64,000 nt of DNA from Acidobacteriota bacterium. Its GTDB lineage: Bacteria; Acidobacteriota; Blastocatellia; RBC074. The first letter of the stretch is position 1; each line of letters opens with the position of its first letter. Positions 44,553 to 51,641 of this stretch are shown here, in pieces. The stretch lies in contig JACPYM010000015.1 of the NCBI GenBank assembly GCA_016196035.1, positions 128,525 through 192,524 on the forward strand, in the 5' to 3' direction. Below the pieces are notes generated by a model. It saw only the letters and a program-made list of their open reading frames with translations. It made no database searches and had not been told where the DNA came from. The translations under genes and the position numbers were made by a program.

Positions 44553-45416
44553 TCAGTTCAGTCTGATTGCCGCCGCGCCCAGAATGCGGCGATTGAGGTG
44601 TTCTTGAATGAAGGCGACGAGCCGCACGTCCGCGCGTTTCCAACTAGTTGCTAACTTGACCGTGGCTTCTGTCTCGAAGTTTTTTTGTCCGGCGGCGAAT
44701 TGACCGAGCGGGCGCAACTCGCGGGTCACGGCGCTGTGACGCAGCTTGCGGCCAGAGTTTTCGCCGCGCGTGACGCTGGAGGCCAGATTGTTTTCGATGA
44801 CGGCGAGCACGACTTCGGCCTCGTCATTGGCATGCACTTGTGGCAACTGGCTCGCGTGCACGTGTAGCTTCACTTCATCATTGCGTTCCGGATTGACGAG
44901 CGACACTTTTACTTCAGCTTTGGGAAAGGCCGCTGCCTGGGCGATGACCTCGCGCGCTTTGGCCGTGTTGCCGCCGACAAATTCGAACTGTCCATCCACG
45001 ACCATTTGTGGCGTGTAAACGTCCCCACGTCCACCGGTCAGACGCAAGGCTTGTGCGTAGCCCTGTTGCCGCGCGCTATAGGCTTCGGAAGAGAACGGAT
45101 CAGACCAGCCGATGTAATTCCAGTAATCCACGTGTTCACTCAGCGCGATGATTTCAGCGCCGGGCACGGGCGAAGTTTGATCGAGTTGCATCAGCAAGGC
45201 GTCGGCAGGCGGACAACTCGAACAGCCTTCCGAGGTGAACAACTCGACGACGACGGGAACGCGCGGGCCGTTGTAGGCGGAACCGTTGTAGGCGGAAATG
45301 GACGCGGGTGTGACGGCTGCGTTAGCGACGGCGTTTTTAGCCGGGCGCGTGCGTAAGGCGCTCAAAGCCAGAAACAAGGCGGCGGCGGCAATCAAACTGA
45401 ATAGAATACTTTTCAT
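44553..45416 (-). CDS. DUF1223 thioredoxin-fold secreted protein
   Basis: 287 residues from ATG 45416, supported by AAGGAG; the longer in-frame GTG at 45500 has no such site. A signal peptide or anchor comes first (ILFSLIAAAALFLALSA). PVVVELFTSEGCSSCPPADA is the DUF1223 signature with a CSSC redox motif. Later EHVDYWNYIGWSDPFSS, YAQALRLTGGRGDVYTPQMV and VDGQFEFVGG are also family hallmarks. Its fold is thioredoxin-like, so an extracytoplasmic thiol-redox role is plausible but unproven. It is first in a unit with the TVP38/TMEM64 and MerA-like genes; a thiol or electron relay across the membrane can be imagined (inference). Confidence 0.88.
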   Translation of the reverse strand: MKSILFSLIAAAALFLALSALRTRPAKNAVANAAVTPASISAYNGSAYNGPRVPVVVELFTSEGCSSCPPADALLMQLDQTSPVPGAEIIALSEHVDYWNYIGWSDPFSSEAYSARQQGYAQALRLTGGRGDVYTPQMVVDGQFEFVGGNTAKAREVIAQAAAFPKAEVKVSLVNPERNDEVKLHVHASQLPQVHANDEAEVVLAVIENNLASSVTRGENSGRKLRHSAVTRELRPLGQFAAGQKNFETEATVKLATSWKRADVRLVAFIQEHLNRRILGAAAIRLN

Positions 45417-45522
45417 GACAGAAACTCCTTGCGACGAGATCATTGCGCGCGCCCACTGTATGTCAGTTCGCGGGAATCGTTCTGTATGGCTGGTAACCAA
45501 GCCAAATCAAAAGACCAAAAAT

Positions 45523-45566
45523 AAAAGCGCTGCGGTAGAGGTGACCTCTGCCGCAGCGCTTTTTAG
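45523..45566 (-). terminator. Intrinsic terminator of the HU gene, possibly bidirectional
   Basis: Arms AAAAGCGCTGCGGTAGAGGT (45523-45542) and its near-perfect complement (45544-45563), one mismatch, A-rich on one side and T-rich on the other. It lies 23 bp beyond the HU stop on the minus strand. Confidence 0.85.
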
Positions 45567-45588
45567 TCAGCCTGTGAGGCCACCCGAA

Positions 45589-45900
45589 CTACTTCTTTTT
45601 GGGCGGCACGATGGCGTCTTTGCAAGCCTTCGCCACACGGAATTTGACGACGGTCTTGGCGGGAATCTTGATTTCCGCCCCGGTCGCCGGATTGCGGCCT
45701 TTGCGGGCTTTGCGAGCCGCTTTGACCAATTTGCCGATACCGGGGATGGTGAATGCGCCGGCCTTCTTGGTTTGCGCCAAGGCGACGGCGGCCATTTCAT
45801 CGAGGACTTCGCCGGCGGTCTTTTTGCTCAGGCCGAACTTCTCAGCAAAGTGAGCGGCCAGTTGGCTCTTGGTCATTAGTTTAGCTGCTGCTGCTGCCAT
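45589..45900 (-). CDS. HU-family DNA-binding protein
   Basis: 103 residues. Histone-like nucleoid protein that binds and bends DNA as a dimer. KSQLAAHFAEKFGLSKKTAG and the beta-arm RKARKGRNPATGAEIKIPAK are the HU/IHF family pattern, including the RNPxTG tip. The tail KACKDAIVPPKKK is basic. AAAGGAG lies six bases upstream of the ATG. The gene is monocistronic, with its own terminator and a long upstream region. A candidate promoter 310 bp upstream (TTGCGT and TATACT, 17-bp spacer) is described in the gap entry. Very likely highly expressed. Confidence 0.96.
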   Translation of the reverse strand: MAAAAAKLMTKSQLAAHFAEKFGLSKKTAGEVLDEMAAVALAQTKKAGAFTIPGIGKLVKAARKARKGRNPATGAEIKIPAKTVVKFRVAKACKDAIVPPKKK

Positions 45901-46604
45901 TGTGTTGTCTCCTTTTTGAATTGAATGGGCCTACAACTGTTCATTGAATGCCGTGTGCCGTATTGCTGCCGGGTGAACCGGACGCCGGCGCCACGAATGA
46001 ATAGCTGTCAGATGCGGGTTGAGATCAGAAGCGACTTGCGGTGCGCGGCGCAAGAGCGAGATGCAATGATGAGTGCTCGTTGCTCGAACGCTTGTTCGAA
46101 TAGTTCGTCTTGCCCGAGGGGACGCTCACACGCGCTTACCAAAATAACCTCAGCCGCGTTGCCGCGTCTGAAGTTTGAAATTGAAAGAACTACATACTTA
46201 AAACGCGCGGCAGTATAGCCTAGCGAATTCAGGCACGCAAGACGAGAAGCCTGATTTTGCAGGGGGAAATGCGTGATGGCGTGGCAAGGCCGCGTCAGTA
46301 TTGCGTATTCTAGGGCTGGCAGCATGAAAATGGGGGCGTGCTGCAAACACTGTGGTGCGACGGCTCCCTTGCGTTGGTTGGAGCTTGGTTGCCGGTGCAA
46401 GCAAGCACTTTTCAAGGTTGATTCGGCATTGCCAAAACTCAGCGGTTTAGTTTAGAGTCTGCACCGCGTTGCGTGCCTGGAGCCGCGTCTTTATTGATGA
46501 TTGCTCACGTGCCGGTTTGCAAACCAGCTTTTGCAAAGCATGTCTGCGCGCCGCTTTTATGCGTCAGAAATTATTGGCCAGAAATTTTTGGAGGTTCAGG
46601 AACG
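45901..46604. other. Long intergenic region between HU and the LysW-like gene
   Basis: About 0.7 kb without a convincing gene. On the minus strand TTGCGT (46235-46240) and TATACT (46212-46217) are spaced by 17 bp and could drive the HU gene with a ~310-nt leader. A 60-codon plus-strand frame at 46273 contains CKHCGATAPLRWLELGCRCK; its cysteines are suggestive, but there is no clear ribosome binding site, so I leave it uncalled. No repeat stands out. Confidence 0.4.
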
Positions 46605-46790
46605 ATGCCGTTAGCAACTTGCCCGGAATGTGAAGCCGAGATTCACGTTGATGAAGAGATTGACAAGGGCGAAAACATGCATTGCGAAGAATGCGATACG
46701 AAACTGGAGGTCGTGGGGCTTGATCCCATTGAACTCGACGTGGTGTATGACGAAGAGGAAGAAGATGCGCTTGAGGAAGATGAGTATTGA
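46605..46790 (+). CDS. LysW-like small acidic zinc-ribbon protein
   Basis: 61 residues. CPECEAEIHV and CEECDTKLEVVGLDPIELDV contain the two CxxC pairs of a zinc ribbon, followed by an acidic tail. The layout and the LEVVGLDPIELD stretch match LysW/ArgW, the amino-group carrier protein of the LysW lysine/arginine pathway. That carrier ends in EDWGE, whose terminal glutamate is the attachment point; here the end is EDALEEDEY, so the canonical tail is missing. GGAGG at 46591-46595 fixes the ATG at 46605. No lysine or arginine biosynthesis gene is nearby. A regulatory or diverged carrier role is possible; the homology is recognised, the function is not. Confidence 0.78.
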   Translation: MPLATCPECEAEIHVDEEIDKGENMHCEECDTKLEVVGLDPIELDVVYDEEEEDALEEDEY

Positions 46791-46811
46791 ACGTGGCGGC
46801 CCGCGTGCTTG

Positions 46812-47840
46812 CTATTTGGCCGTCGCTTGATAGCCGGTGCGATTGGCGCGCAACTGCACACCGGGGCGCGAGGTTTGCACCTGCAATTGATGATACTGGC
46901 CGTCGCGTAGCTCAGGATAAAAAGCCAACGCATAACTGGCGCGCATCTCTTCGGCGAGGGCTTTGAAAATGGGAGTGAAATCATGTGTGTCGGCTGAGAA
47001 ATCGCGTCCGCCCGTCGCCATCACAATCCGCGTGGCGTCCAAGGGCGTAATGACGCGTTCGTGCGAGGGGGTCGCCGAGAGCATGTACGAAGGCAGCGTC
47101 ATTGAATAAACCGTGACGCCGGCCAGATTGGCGCGGCGGATCAACTCGCGCCGGTCAATGATGCTGGCCGAATCGAAGCCGTCAGTGATCACGACGATGA
47201 CTCGTCGTACCTGACGGCCTTTTCGTGTGCGCGGGGCATTGCGTTCAAGTAAGGTAATGGCGCGGTCGAGCGCGTCATAAATGCGCGTTGAACCTTCAAA
47301 CCGATCGGCTTTGGAAAAGGCGTTCTCGATGCGGTGTGGATCGGCAGTGAACCCTTGCAGGATTTTCACTTCATAGTTGAAGGCCATGGCGGCAAAGACC
47401 GAATCGCCTTTCATCAACGTGGTGAATTTCAAAGCGGCCTCGCGTAACGTGACGGTTTCCGCCGGTTTCAGGCTGCCGGAGAGGTCGAGCGCAAAAACGA
47501 CGGCGAGCGGGCGCGAAATCGTGCTTTCATCATTGACCGAAAACAGGTCGAGCTTGCGCGGCTGCCCATTCTCGAACAATTGAATTTCATCGGGGCGCAA
47601 ATCAAGCACATAGTTTCCGTTCTTATCGGTGGCGACAACGTCCACGGTGACCAGGTCGGTGTCAATGCGCAGCGTGATATTCGGTTTTTCCTGTTCGGGT
47701 TTCTGGGTGGCGGGCACAGGCAATGACCAGCCGCGTTCCCCGATGACGCGCTGCAACTCGTCTGATTTACGTTGCTCTTGCGCCAGGCAGAGCGATGTGA
47801 TGATAAAAATTGCGCCAAGCGCCCAGGTCCCGGATTTCAT
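46812..47840 (-). CDS. Secreted VWFA-domain protein of the acidobacterial type
   Basis: 342 residues. A signal peptide (WALGAIFIITSLCLAQ) is followed by a short beta segment (IDTDLVTVDVVATDKNGNYV, then LRPDEIQLFENGQ). This is typical of the VWFA-related proteins that are expanded in Acidobacteria. The VWA domain shows the MIDAS start VVFALDLSGSLK (DxSxS) and later VVITDGFDS. The C-terminal region reads ADTHDFTPIFKALAEEMRAS, then YALAFYP. Function unknown; such proteins probably bind metal-dependent ligands outside the cell. I start at ATG 47840 because the signal peptide begins there; the ribosome binding site is weak. It is divergent from the regulatory-like gene at 47872, only 31 bp away. 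Confidence 0.87.
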   Translation of the reverse strand: MKSGTWALGAIFIITSLCLAQEQRKSDELQRVIGERGWSLPVPATQKPEQEKPNITLRIDTDLVTVDVVATDKNGNYVLDLRPDEIQLFENGQPRKLDLFSVNDESTISRPLAVVFALDLSGSLKPAETVTLREAALKFTTLMKGDSVFAAMAFNYEVKILQGFTADPHRIENAFSKADRFEGSTRIYDALDRAITLLERNAPRTRKGRQVRRVIVVITDGFDSASIIDRRELIRRANLAGVTVYSMTLPSYMLSATPSHERVITPLDATRIVMATGGRDFSADTHDFTPIFKALAEEMRASYALAFYPELRDGQYHQLQVQTSRPGVQLRANRTGYQATAK

Positions 47841-47871
47841 GACAAGCTTATTAGCATTCGACGGAGTTTCT

Positions 47872-48603
47872 ATGCGGTTAAATTTTCTGAGTCCAACGCT
47901 CCAAGATGAAGGCAAATACGCCATTGCCGCTTTATTGGTTCTGTTTGGTTGTAGCGCGATTTCCGGCAAAGCACAAACCAGCCAGGCTGCTGCTGAAAAG
48001 GCCCCGGCCAGCAAAACCGCCAATGGCATCGTCAAGGGCCGCGTAAAATTGCAGGACAGCAAGTCCCACGAAGGGGTCGTTGTGCGCGTCGTGAAAGCCG
48101 CTGGCGCTGGCGCCCAAAGCGCGCGCGCGCGGCAGGAGACGGAAGCGTCCGCCCGCGAAGTGCAGACGGATAGCAAAGGCGATTTTGAAGTCACCGGCCT
48201 CGCCACCGGCGATTATGTCTTCAGTTTTTCCAGGCCGGGTTATCGAGGCTTTACCACGCGCAAATTGGAAGTGCTGTCAGGCGAGACAACCAAACTGCGT
48301 AGCTTGATCGAAATGGCGAAAGAAGGCGACCCTTTTGCCGTCATCCGTGGCGCGGTGCTTTACGGGGTGGGCTTTACCTTGCCGCATGCCGTGGTAACGA
48401 TTGAGCGAATTGATGGCGGAAAAAAATTCAAAGAAGAAACGGTCTCGCGCGATGGAGGTGAATTTGCCTTTCGCTTGAAAGCGGACAAGGCGACTTACCG
48501 TATCACTGCCGCCGCCCCTGGTTTTGTCACCGCTTCACAGGAGATCACAATCGAGGGCGACGAAGTACGCAACATCGCGCTGACCTTGCAACAGGTAAAG
48601 TAA
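47872..48603 (+). CDS. Secreted carboxypeptidase-regulatory-like domain protein
   Basis: 243 residues. The N-terminus MRLNFLSPTLQDEGKYAIAA, then LLVLFGCSA, looks like a signal peptide, perhaps with a lipoprotein cysteine. Two beta-sandwich repeats of CarboxypepD_reg type follow: VKGRVKLQDSKSHEGVVVRV with GDFEVTGLATGDYVFSFSRP, and VIRGAVLYGVGFTLPHAVVT with GGEFAFRLKADKATYRITAA. These domains are found in many secreted Acidobacteria proteins and fused to TonB-dependent receptors. No enzyme domain is present. ACGGAG upstream supports the ATG at 47872. Divergent from the VWFA gene; the two may be co-regulated. Confidence 0.8.
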   Translation: MRLNFLSPTLQDEGKYAIAALLVLFGCSAISGKAQTSQAAAEKAPASKTANGIVKGRVKLQDSKSHEGVVVRVVKAAGAGAQSARARQETEASAREVQTDSKGDFEVTGLATGDYVFSFSRPGYRGFTTRKLEVLSGETTKLRSLIEMAKEGDPFAVIRGAVLYGVGFTLPHAVVTIERIDGGKKFKEETVSRDGGEFAFRLKADKATYRITAAAPGFVTASQEITIEGDEVRNIALTLQQVK

Positions 48604-48643
48604 ACAAACTGTTTGTTGATGGGCTATCTTCACAGTTGTCGCC

Positions 48644-50119
48644 TCAATTCAACCGCCCCCCGCTCCAATCATCAAAATCCCGCTCGCGGCGTTTCGACGG
48701 GCGTTCCTGCGCCACCTGGCTATAACTCGCCGAACCGCGTGCCTCGCTGCGCGCCAGTTTCTTTTGCGCGTGCAACCCTTCCAGCACCAATTCGCAGCCG
48801 CAGATCAGCGTGCCGTCGGCTTCGTCTTCCAATAAACCGCTGCGCACGGCGTCGAGCAGTCCTTTGACTTTGTTGAATTGGGCGAGCACGTCGGCGCTGC
48901 TGGCGAGTTCGTGAATCAGCAGGCTCTTGCCGTGGTTGAAATGGTCGAGTACCTGGCGCAGGTCAATGCCACTGTAACGTTCGCTGAAAACCTCGCCGCA
49001 GGCTTTGCGAATGAGTTCGCGGGCGATGCGTTCGGCGCCGATTTGTTCGCCTTCGTATTCCAGTTCCAGCTTGCCGGTGATCGCGGGCAGCGCGGCGTAA
49101 ATGTCGCTTAGGCGCGGCGCGACGACGCTTTCGTCATTCAACAACGCACGGCGCTCGGCATTCGAGACGACGCTTTCGAGCAGCGAAATCGGCAGGCGCT
49201 GGCTAACGCCGGAGCGCGCGTCAATGCGTTTGTCGGCGCGGGCGATGAAAGCAACTTGCTCGACGATTTCGCGGATGGCGGACGGGATGACGACTTCCAA
49301 TCCGTCGCTGCTGCGTTCCGTCCAGGCTTCCTGCCGTGTGATTTCCATGCCGTGCGTGAGCGAGGCGGGGTAATGCGTTTGAATCTCGGCGCCGATGCGG
49401 TCTTTGAGCGGCGTGATGATTTTGCCGCGCGCGGTGTAATCCTCCGGGTTGGCCGAAAAGACCAGCAGCACGTCCAGCGGCAGGCGTATCGGATAGCCTT
49501 TGATCTGCACGTCGCCCTCTTGCAAGATGTTGAAGAGTCCCACCTGAATTTTCCCAGCCAGGTCAGGCAATTCATTAATCGCAAAGACGCCGCGGTTGGC
49601 GCGTGGCAACAGGCCGTAATGGATCGTCAATTCGTCGGAGAGCAGGTGGCCGCCGCGCGCGGCTTTGATCGGGTCAACGTCGCCGATCAGGTCGGCGATG
49701 GTCACGTCGGGCGTGGCGAGCTTTTCGACGTAACGCGCGTCGCGGTCAACCCAGGCGATGGGCGCGTCATCGCCGCGTTCGGCGATGAGTTGTTTGCCGT
49801 AGGCCGAGAGCGGCGCGAACGGATCGTCGTTGATTTCCGAGCCGACCAGCACGGGAATTTCGTCGTCAAGCAGCGCCGTCAGATCGCGCAGGATGCGGCT
49901 TTTGGCCTGACCGCGCAGCCCCAACAAAATGAAGTTTTGCCGTGCCAGCAGCGCGTTGACGACTTGCGGGATGACGGTGTCTTCGTAGCCGACGATGCCT
50001 GGGAAGAGCGGCTCGTTGCGCTTGAGCTTGCCGATCAGGTTGCGGCGGATTTCAGTTTTGACATCGCGGTGTTGGTAGCCGCTGGTTTTGAGTGCACCGA
50101 GTGTGAGCGGTTTTGTCAT
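48644..50119 (-). CDS. MoxR/ChlI-like AAA+ ATPase
   Basis: 491 residues. AAA+ core of the Mg-chelatase-I/MoxR clade. The nucleotide loop FILLGLRGQAKSRIL is a Walker A variant (GxxGxxKS). AINELPDLAGKIQVGLFNIL, then QEGDVQIKGYPIRLPLD, is the characteristic insert, and VFSANPEDYTARGKIITPLK precedes the sensor region. The C-terminus is helical and ends with a low-complexity basic tail. The family works as a chaperone-like ATPase with a VWA partner. A VWA gene lies 0.8 kb away, but its product is secreted, so it is an unlikely partner. Function unknown; not magnesium chelation for chlorophyll. Confidence 0.85.
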   Translation of the reverse strand: MTKPLTLGALKTSGYQHRDVKTEIRRNLIGKLKRNEPLFPGIVGYEDTVIPQVVNALLARQNFILLGLRGQAKSRILRDLTALLDDEIPVLVGSEINDDPFAPLSAYGKQLIAERGDDAPIAWVDRDARYVEKLATPDVTIADLIGDVDPIKAARGGHLLSDELTIHYGLLPRANRGVFAINELPDLAGKIQVGLFNILQEGDVQIKGYPIRLPLDVLLVFSANPEDYTARGKIITPLKDRIGAEIQTHYPASLTHGMEITRQEAWTERSSDGLEVVIPSAIREIVEQVAFIARADKRIDARSGVSQRLPISLLESVVSNAERRALLNDESVVAPRLSDIYAALPAITGKLELEYEGEQIGAERIARELIRKACGEVFSERYSGIDLRQVLDHFNHGKSLLIHELASSADVLAQFNKVKGLLDAVRSGLLEDEADGTLICGCELVLEGLHAQKKLARSEARGSASYSQVAQERPSKRRERDFDDWSGGRLN

Positions 50120-50238
50120 AAAAACGGATGCCTTGGGAATTACAGCCAGCTTTAAGGCGTGCTGCGGGTTGATGATTCAAACGACGGGTTCGATCTTACT
50201 TTCGCTGAGTGGCTGCGGCAAGCGTGTGTCCATCGCCC

Positions 50239-50344
50239 GACCGTGAGAGCAGTGCTCTTGCAAAGTCCTCAAAACATCCGCCAAAGACCTTTGACCGTTC
50301 GAGCGCTCGCGCTGGCGACTTTGCAAGAGCACTGACCGTGAGAG
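50239..50344. mobile_element. Short palindromic insertion flanked by an 11-bp direct repeat
   Basis: An inverted repeat CAGTGCTCTTGCAAAGTC (50250-50267) / GACTTTGCAAGAGCACTG (50317-50334) encloses about 50 bp. The element is bordered on both sides by GACCGTGAGAG (50239-50249 and 50334-50344). This is the pattern left by insertion with target duplication. No protein is encoded. The repeat arm differs from the CAGTACCGCG family. Confidence 0.6.
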
Positions 50345-50514
50345 AGGCAAGTGTGGAGTTGGAACCGCTGGACTTTAAGTGGGGCTTGCCCTCGCTCATG
50401 GCCGGGTTACGGACACGTTTTTTTGCCGACTGCTGAAACCTTCGCTTGCGCCCCGCCACTTACGGCACGGCAAGCGCGAACAAGCAACACATTTCAATTC
50501 AGGAGAGAGAAACC

Positions 50515-51324
50515 ATGACCAATCAATTCTTCAAAACCGTCGCCGCCATCGCCGCCTTATGCCTGCTCAGCACCGTCGCCTGGGCGCAAAAAGATGAACG
50601 CGGTTTGAACTGCGACAACAACAATCGCTGGAATAGCGACCGGGCCAATCATTGCGTGATGCGCGAATTTAATGCGACGCCCGGCGGCGTCATCAATGTG
50701 GATGGGCGCACGAATGGCGGCGTCTCGGTGAAAGGCTGGGATCGCGCGGACGTTTTTGTGCGCGCCCAAGTACAAACCTGGGCCAATACCGATGATGAAG
50801 CCAGAGCGCTGGCCGAGCAGGTGCAAGTCGAAATCAGCGGCACGAATATTCGCTCCAATGGTCCCACGACACAGGGGCGCAAAGGCTGGTCAGTCAGTTT
50901 TGAAGTCTTCGTGCCGCGCCGTTCCGACCTCATGCTCAAGGCGCACAACGGTGGCATCAGCGTGCGCGAGGTGCGCGGCAACATCCAATTCGACACCACC
51001 AATGGCGGCGTCAGCCTGACGAAGCTGGCGGGCAATGTGAGAGGCACGACCACCAACGGCGGCGCGAATATCGTGCTGGACGGTCAGCGCTGGGATGGCG
51101 AAGGGCTGGATGTGCGCACGACCAATGGCGGCGTGAAGGTGATTATGCCTGAGGGTTATGCGGCGCATCTGGAAACGGGCACGGTCAACGGCGGACTGAC
51201 CTTTGATTTCCCCGTCACGGTGCAAGGTAAGATTGACCGCGAGTTGAACACCGACATCGGCGGCGGCGGCGCGCCGATTCGCGTGCGCACGACCAACGGC
51301 GGCGTTTCGATTCGACGGCAATAG
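50515..51324 (+). CDS. Secreted NGG-repeat beta protein (DUF4097-like)
   Basis: 269 residues, signal peptide TVAAIAALCLLSTVAWAQ. After a cysteine-containing start (GLNCDNNNRWNSDRANHC) the protein has seven turns of the form (T/H/V)NGG: TNGGVSVKG, HNGGISVRE, TNGGVSLTK, TNGGANIVL, TNGGVKVIM, VNGGLTFDF and TNGGVSIRR. This fits a parallel beta-helix or beta-stack of the DUF4097/DUF4098 type. AGGAGAGAG at 50501-50509 supports ATG 50515. No catalytic motif is seen, and the role is unknown; such proteins are frequently secreted or exposed. Stands between a MoxR-like gene and a cluster of inverted repeats. Confidence 0.78.
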   Translation: MTNQFFKTVAAIAALCLLSTVAWAQKDERGLNCDNNNRWNSDRANHCVMREFNATPGGVINVDGRTNGGVSVKGWDRADVFVRAQVQTWANTDDEARALAEQVQVEISGTNIRSNGPTTQGRKGWSVSFEVFVPRRSDLMLKAHNGGISVREVRGNIQFDTTNGGVSLTKLAGNVRGTTTNGGANIVLDGQRWDGEGLDVRTTNGGVKVIMPEGYAAHLETGTVNGGLTFDFPVTVQGKIDRELNTDIGGGGAPIRVRTTNGGVSIRRQ

Positions 51325-51638
51325 GCGTTGGAACAGTACCGCGCGCGTCAGCAAGCGGAGCTTGAAGTTGTCTGCCAAACGCAATCGAGTGCAGGCTCCG
51401 CTTGCTGACGCGCGCGGCACTGCAACAGCGTAGTTCATGCAAAACGCGGCTGACGCGGAGGCAACGCAGCGGTTTGGACTTTTCGCAGGGGTGCTTAAAT
51501 TCGAGCCGCGATGTTGCCTCCGCGTCAGCCGCGTTTTGCGTTGAATCAGTACCGCGCGCGTCAGCAAGCGGCGGCTTCATCGTTGACCGCTTGATGTACC
51601 AATGACGAACCGCTTGCTGACGCGCGCGGTACTGTCCA
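51325..51638. repeat. Cluster of three tandem inverted repeats (CAGTACCGCGCGCGTCAGCA family)
   Basis: Hairpin 1: arms 51334-51361 and 51395-51422 (28 bp, one mismatch). Hairpin 2: 51439-51465 and 51513-51539, arm GCAAAACGCGGCTGACGCGG, 27 bp perfect. Hairpin 3: 51547-51571 and 51610-51634, 25 bp perfect, with the same arm start as hairpin 1. Hairpins 1 and 3 are preceded by similar sequences (GCGTTGGAACAGTACC / GCGTTGAATCAGTACC). The cluster lies between the convergent stops of the NGG-repeat and beta-barrel genes. Confidence 0.8.
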
Positions 51639-51641
51639 GCA

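Noticed and set aside
46273-46455. Small cysteine-containing frame upstream of the LysW-like gene
   Set aside because: No clear ribosome binding site, and cysteine spacing does not match a known ribbon.
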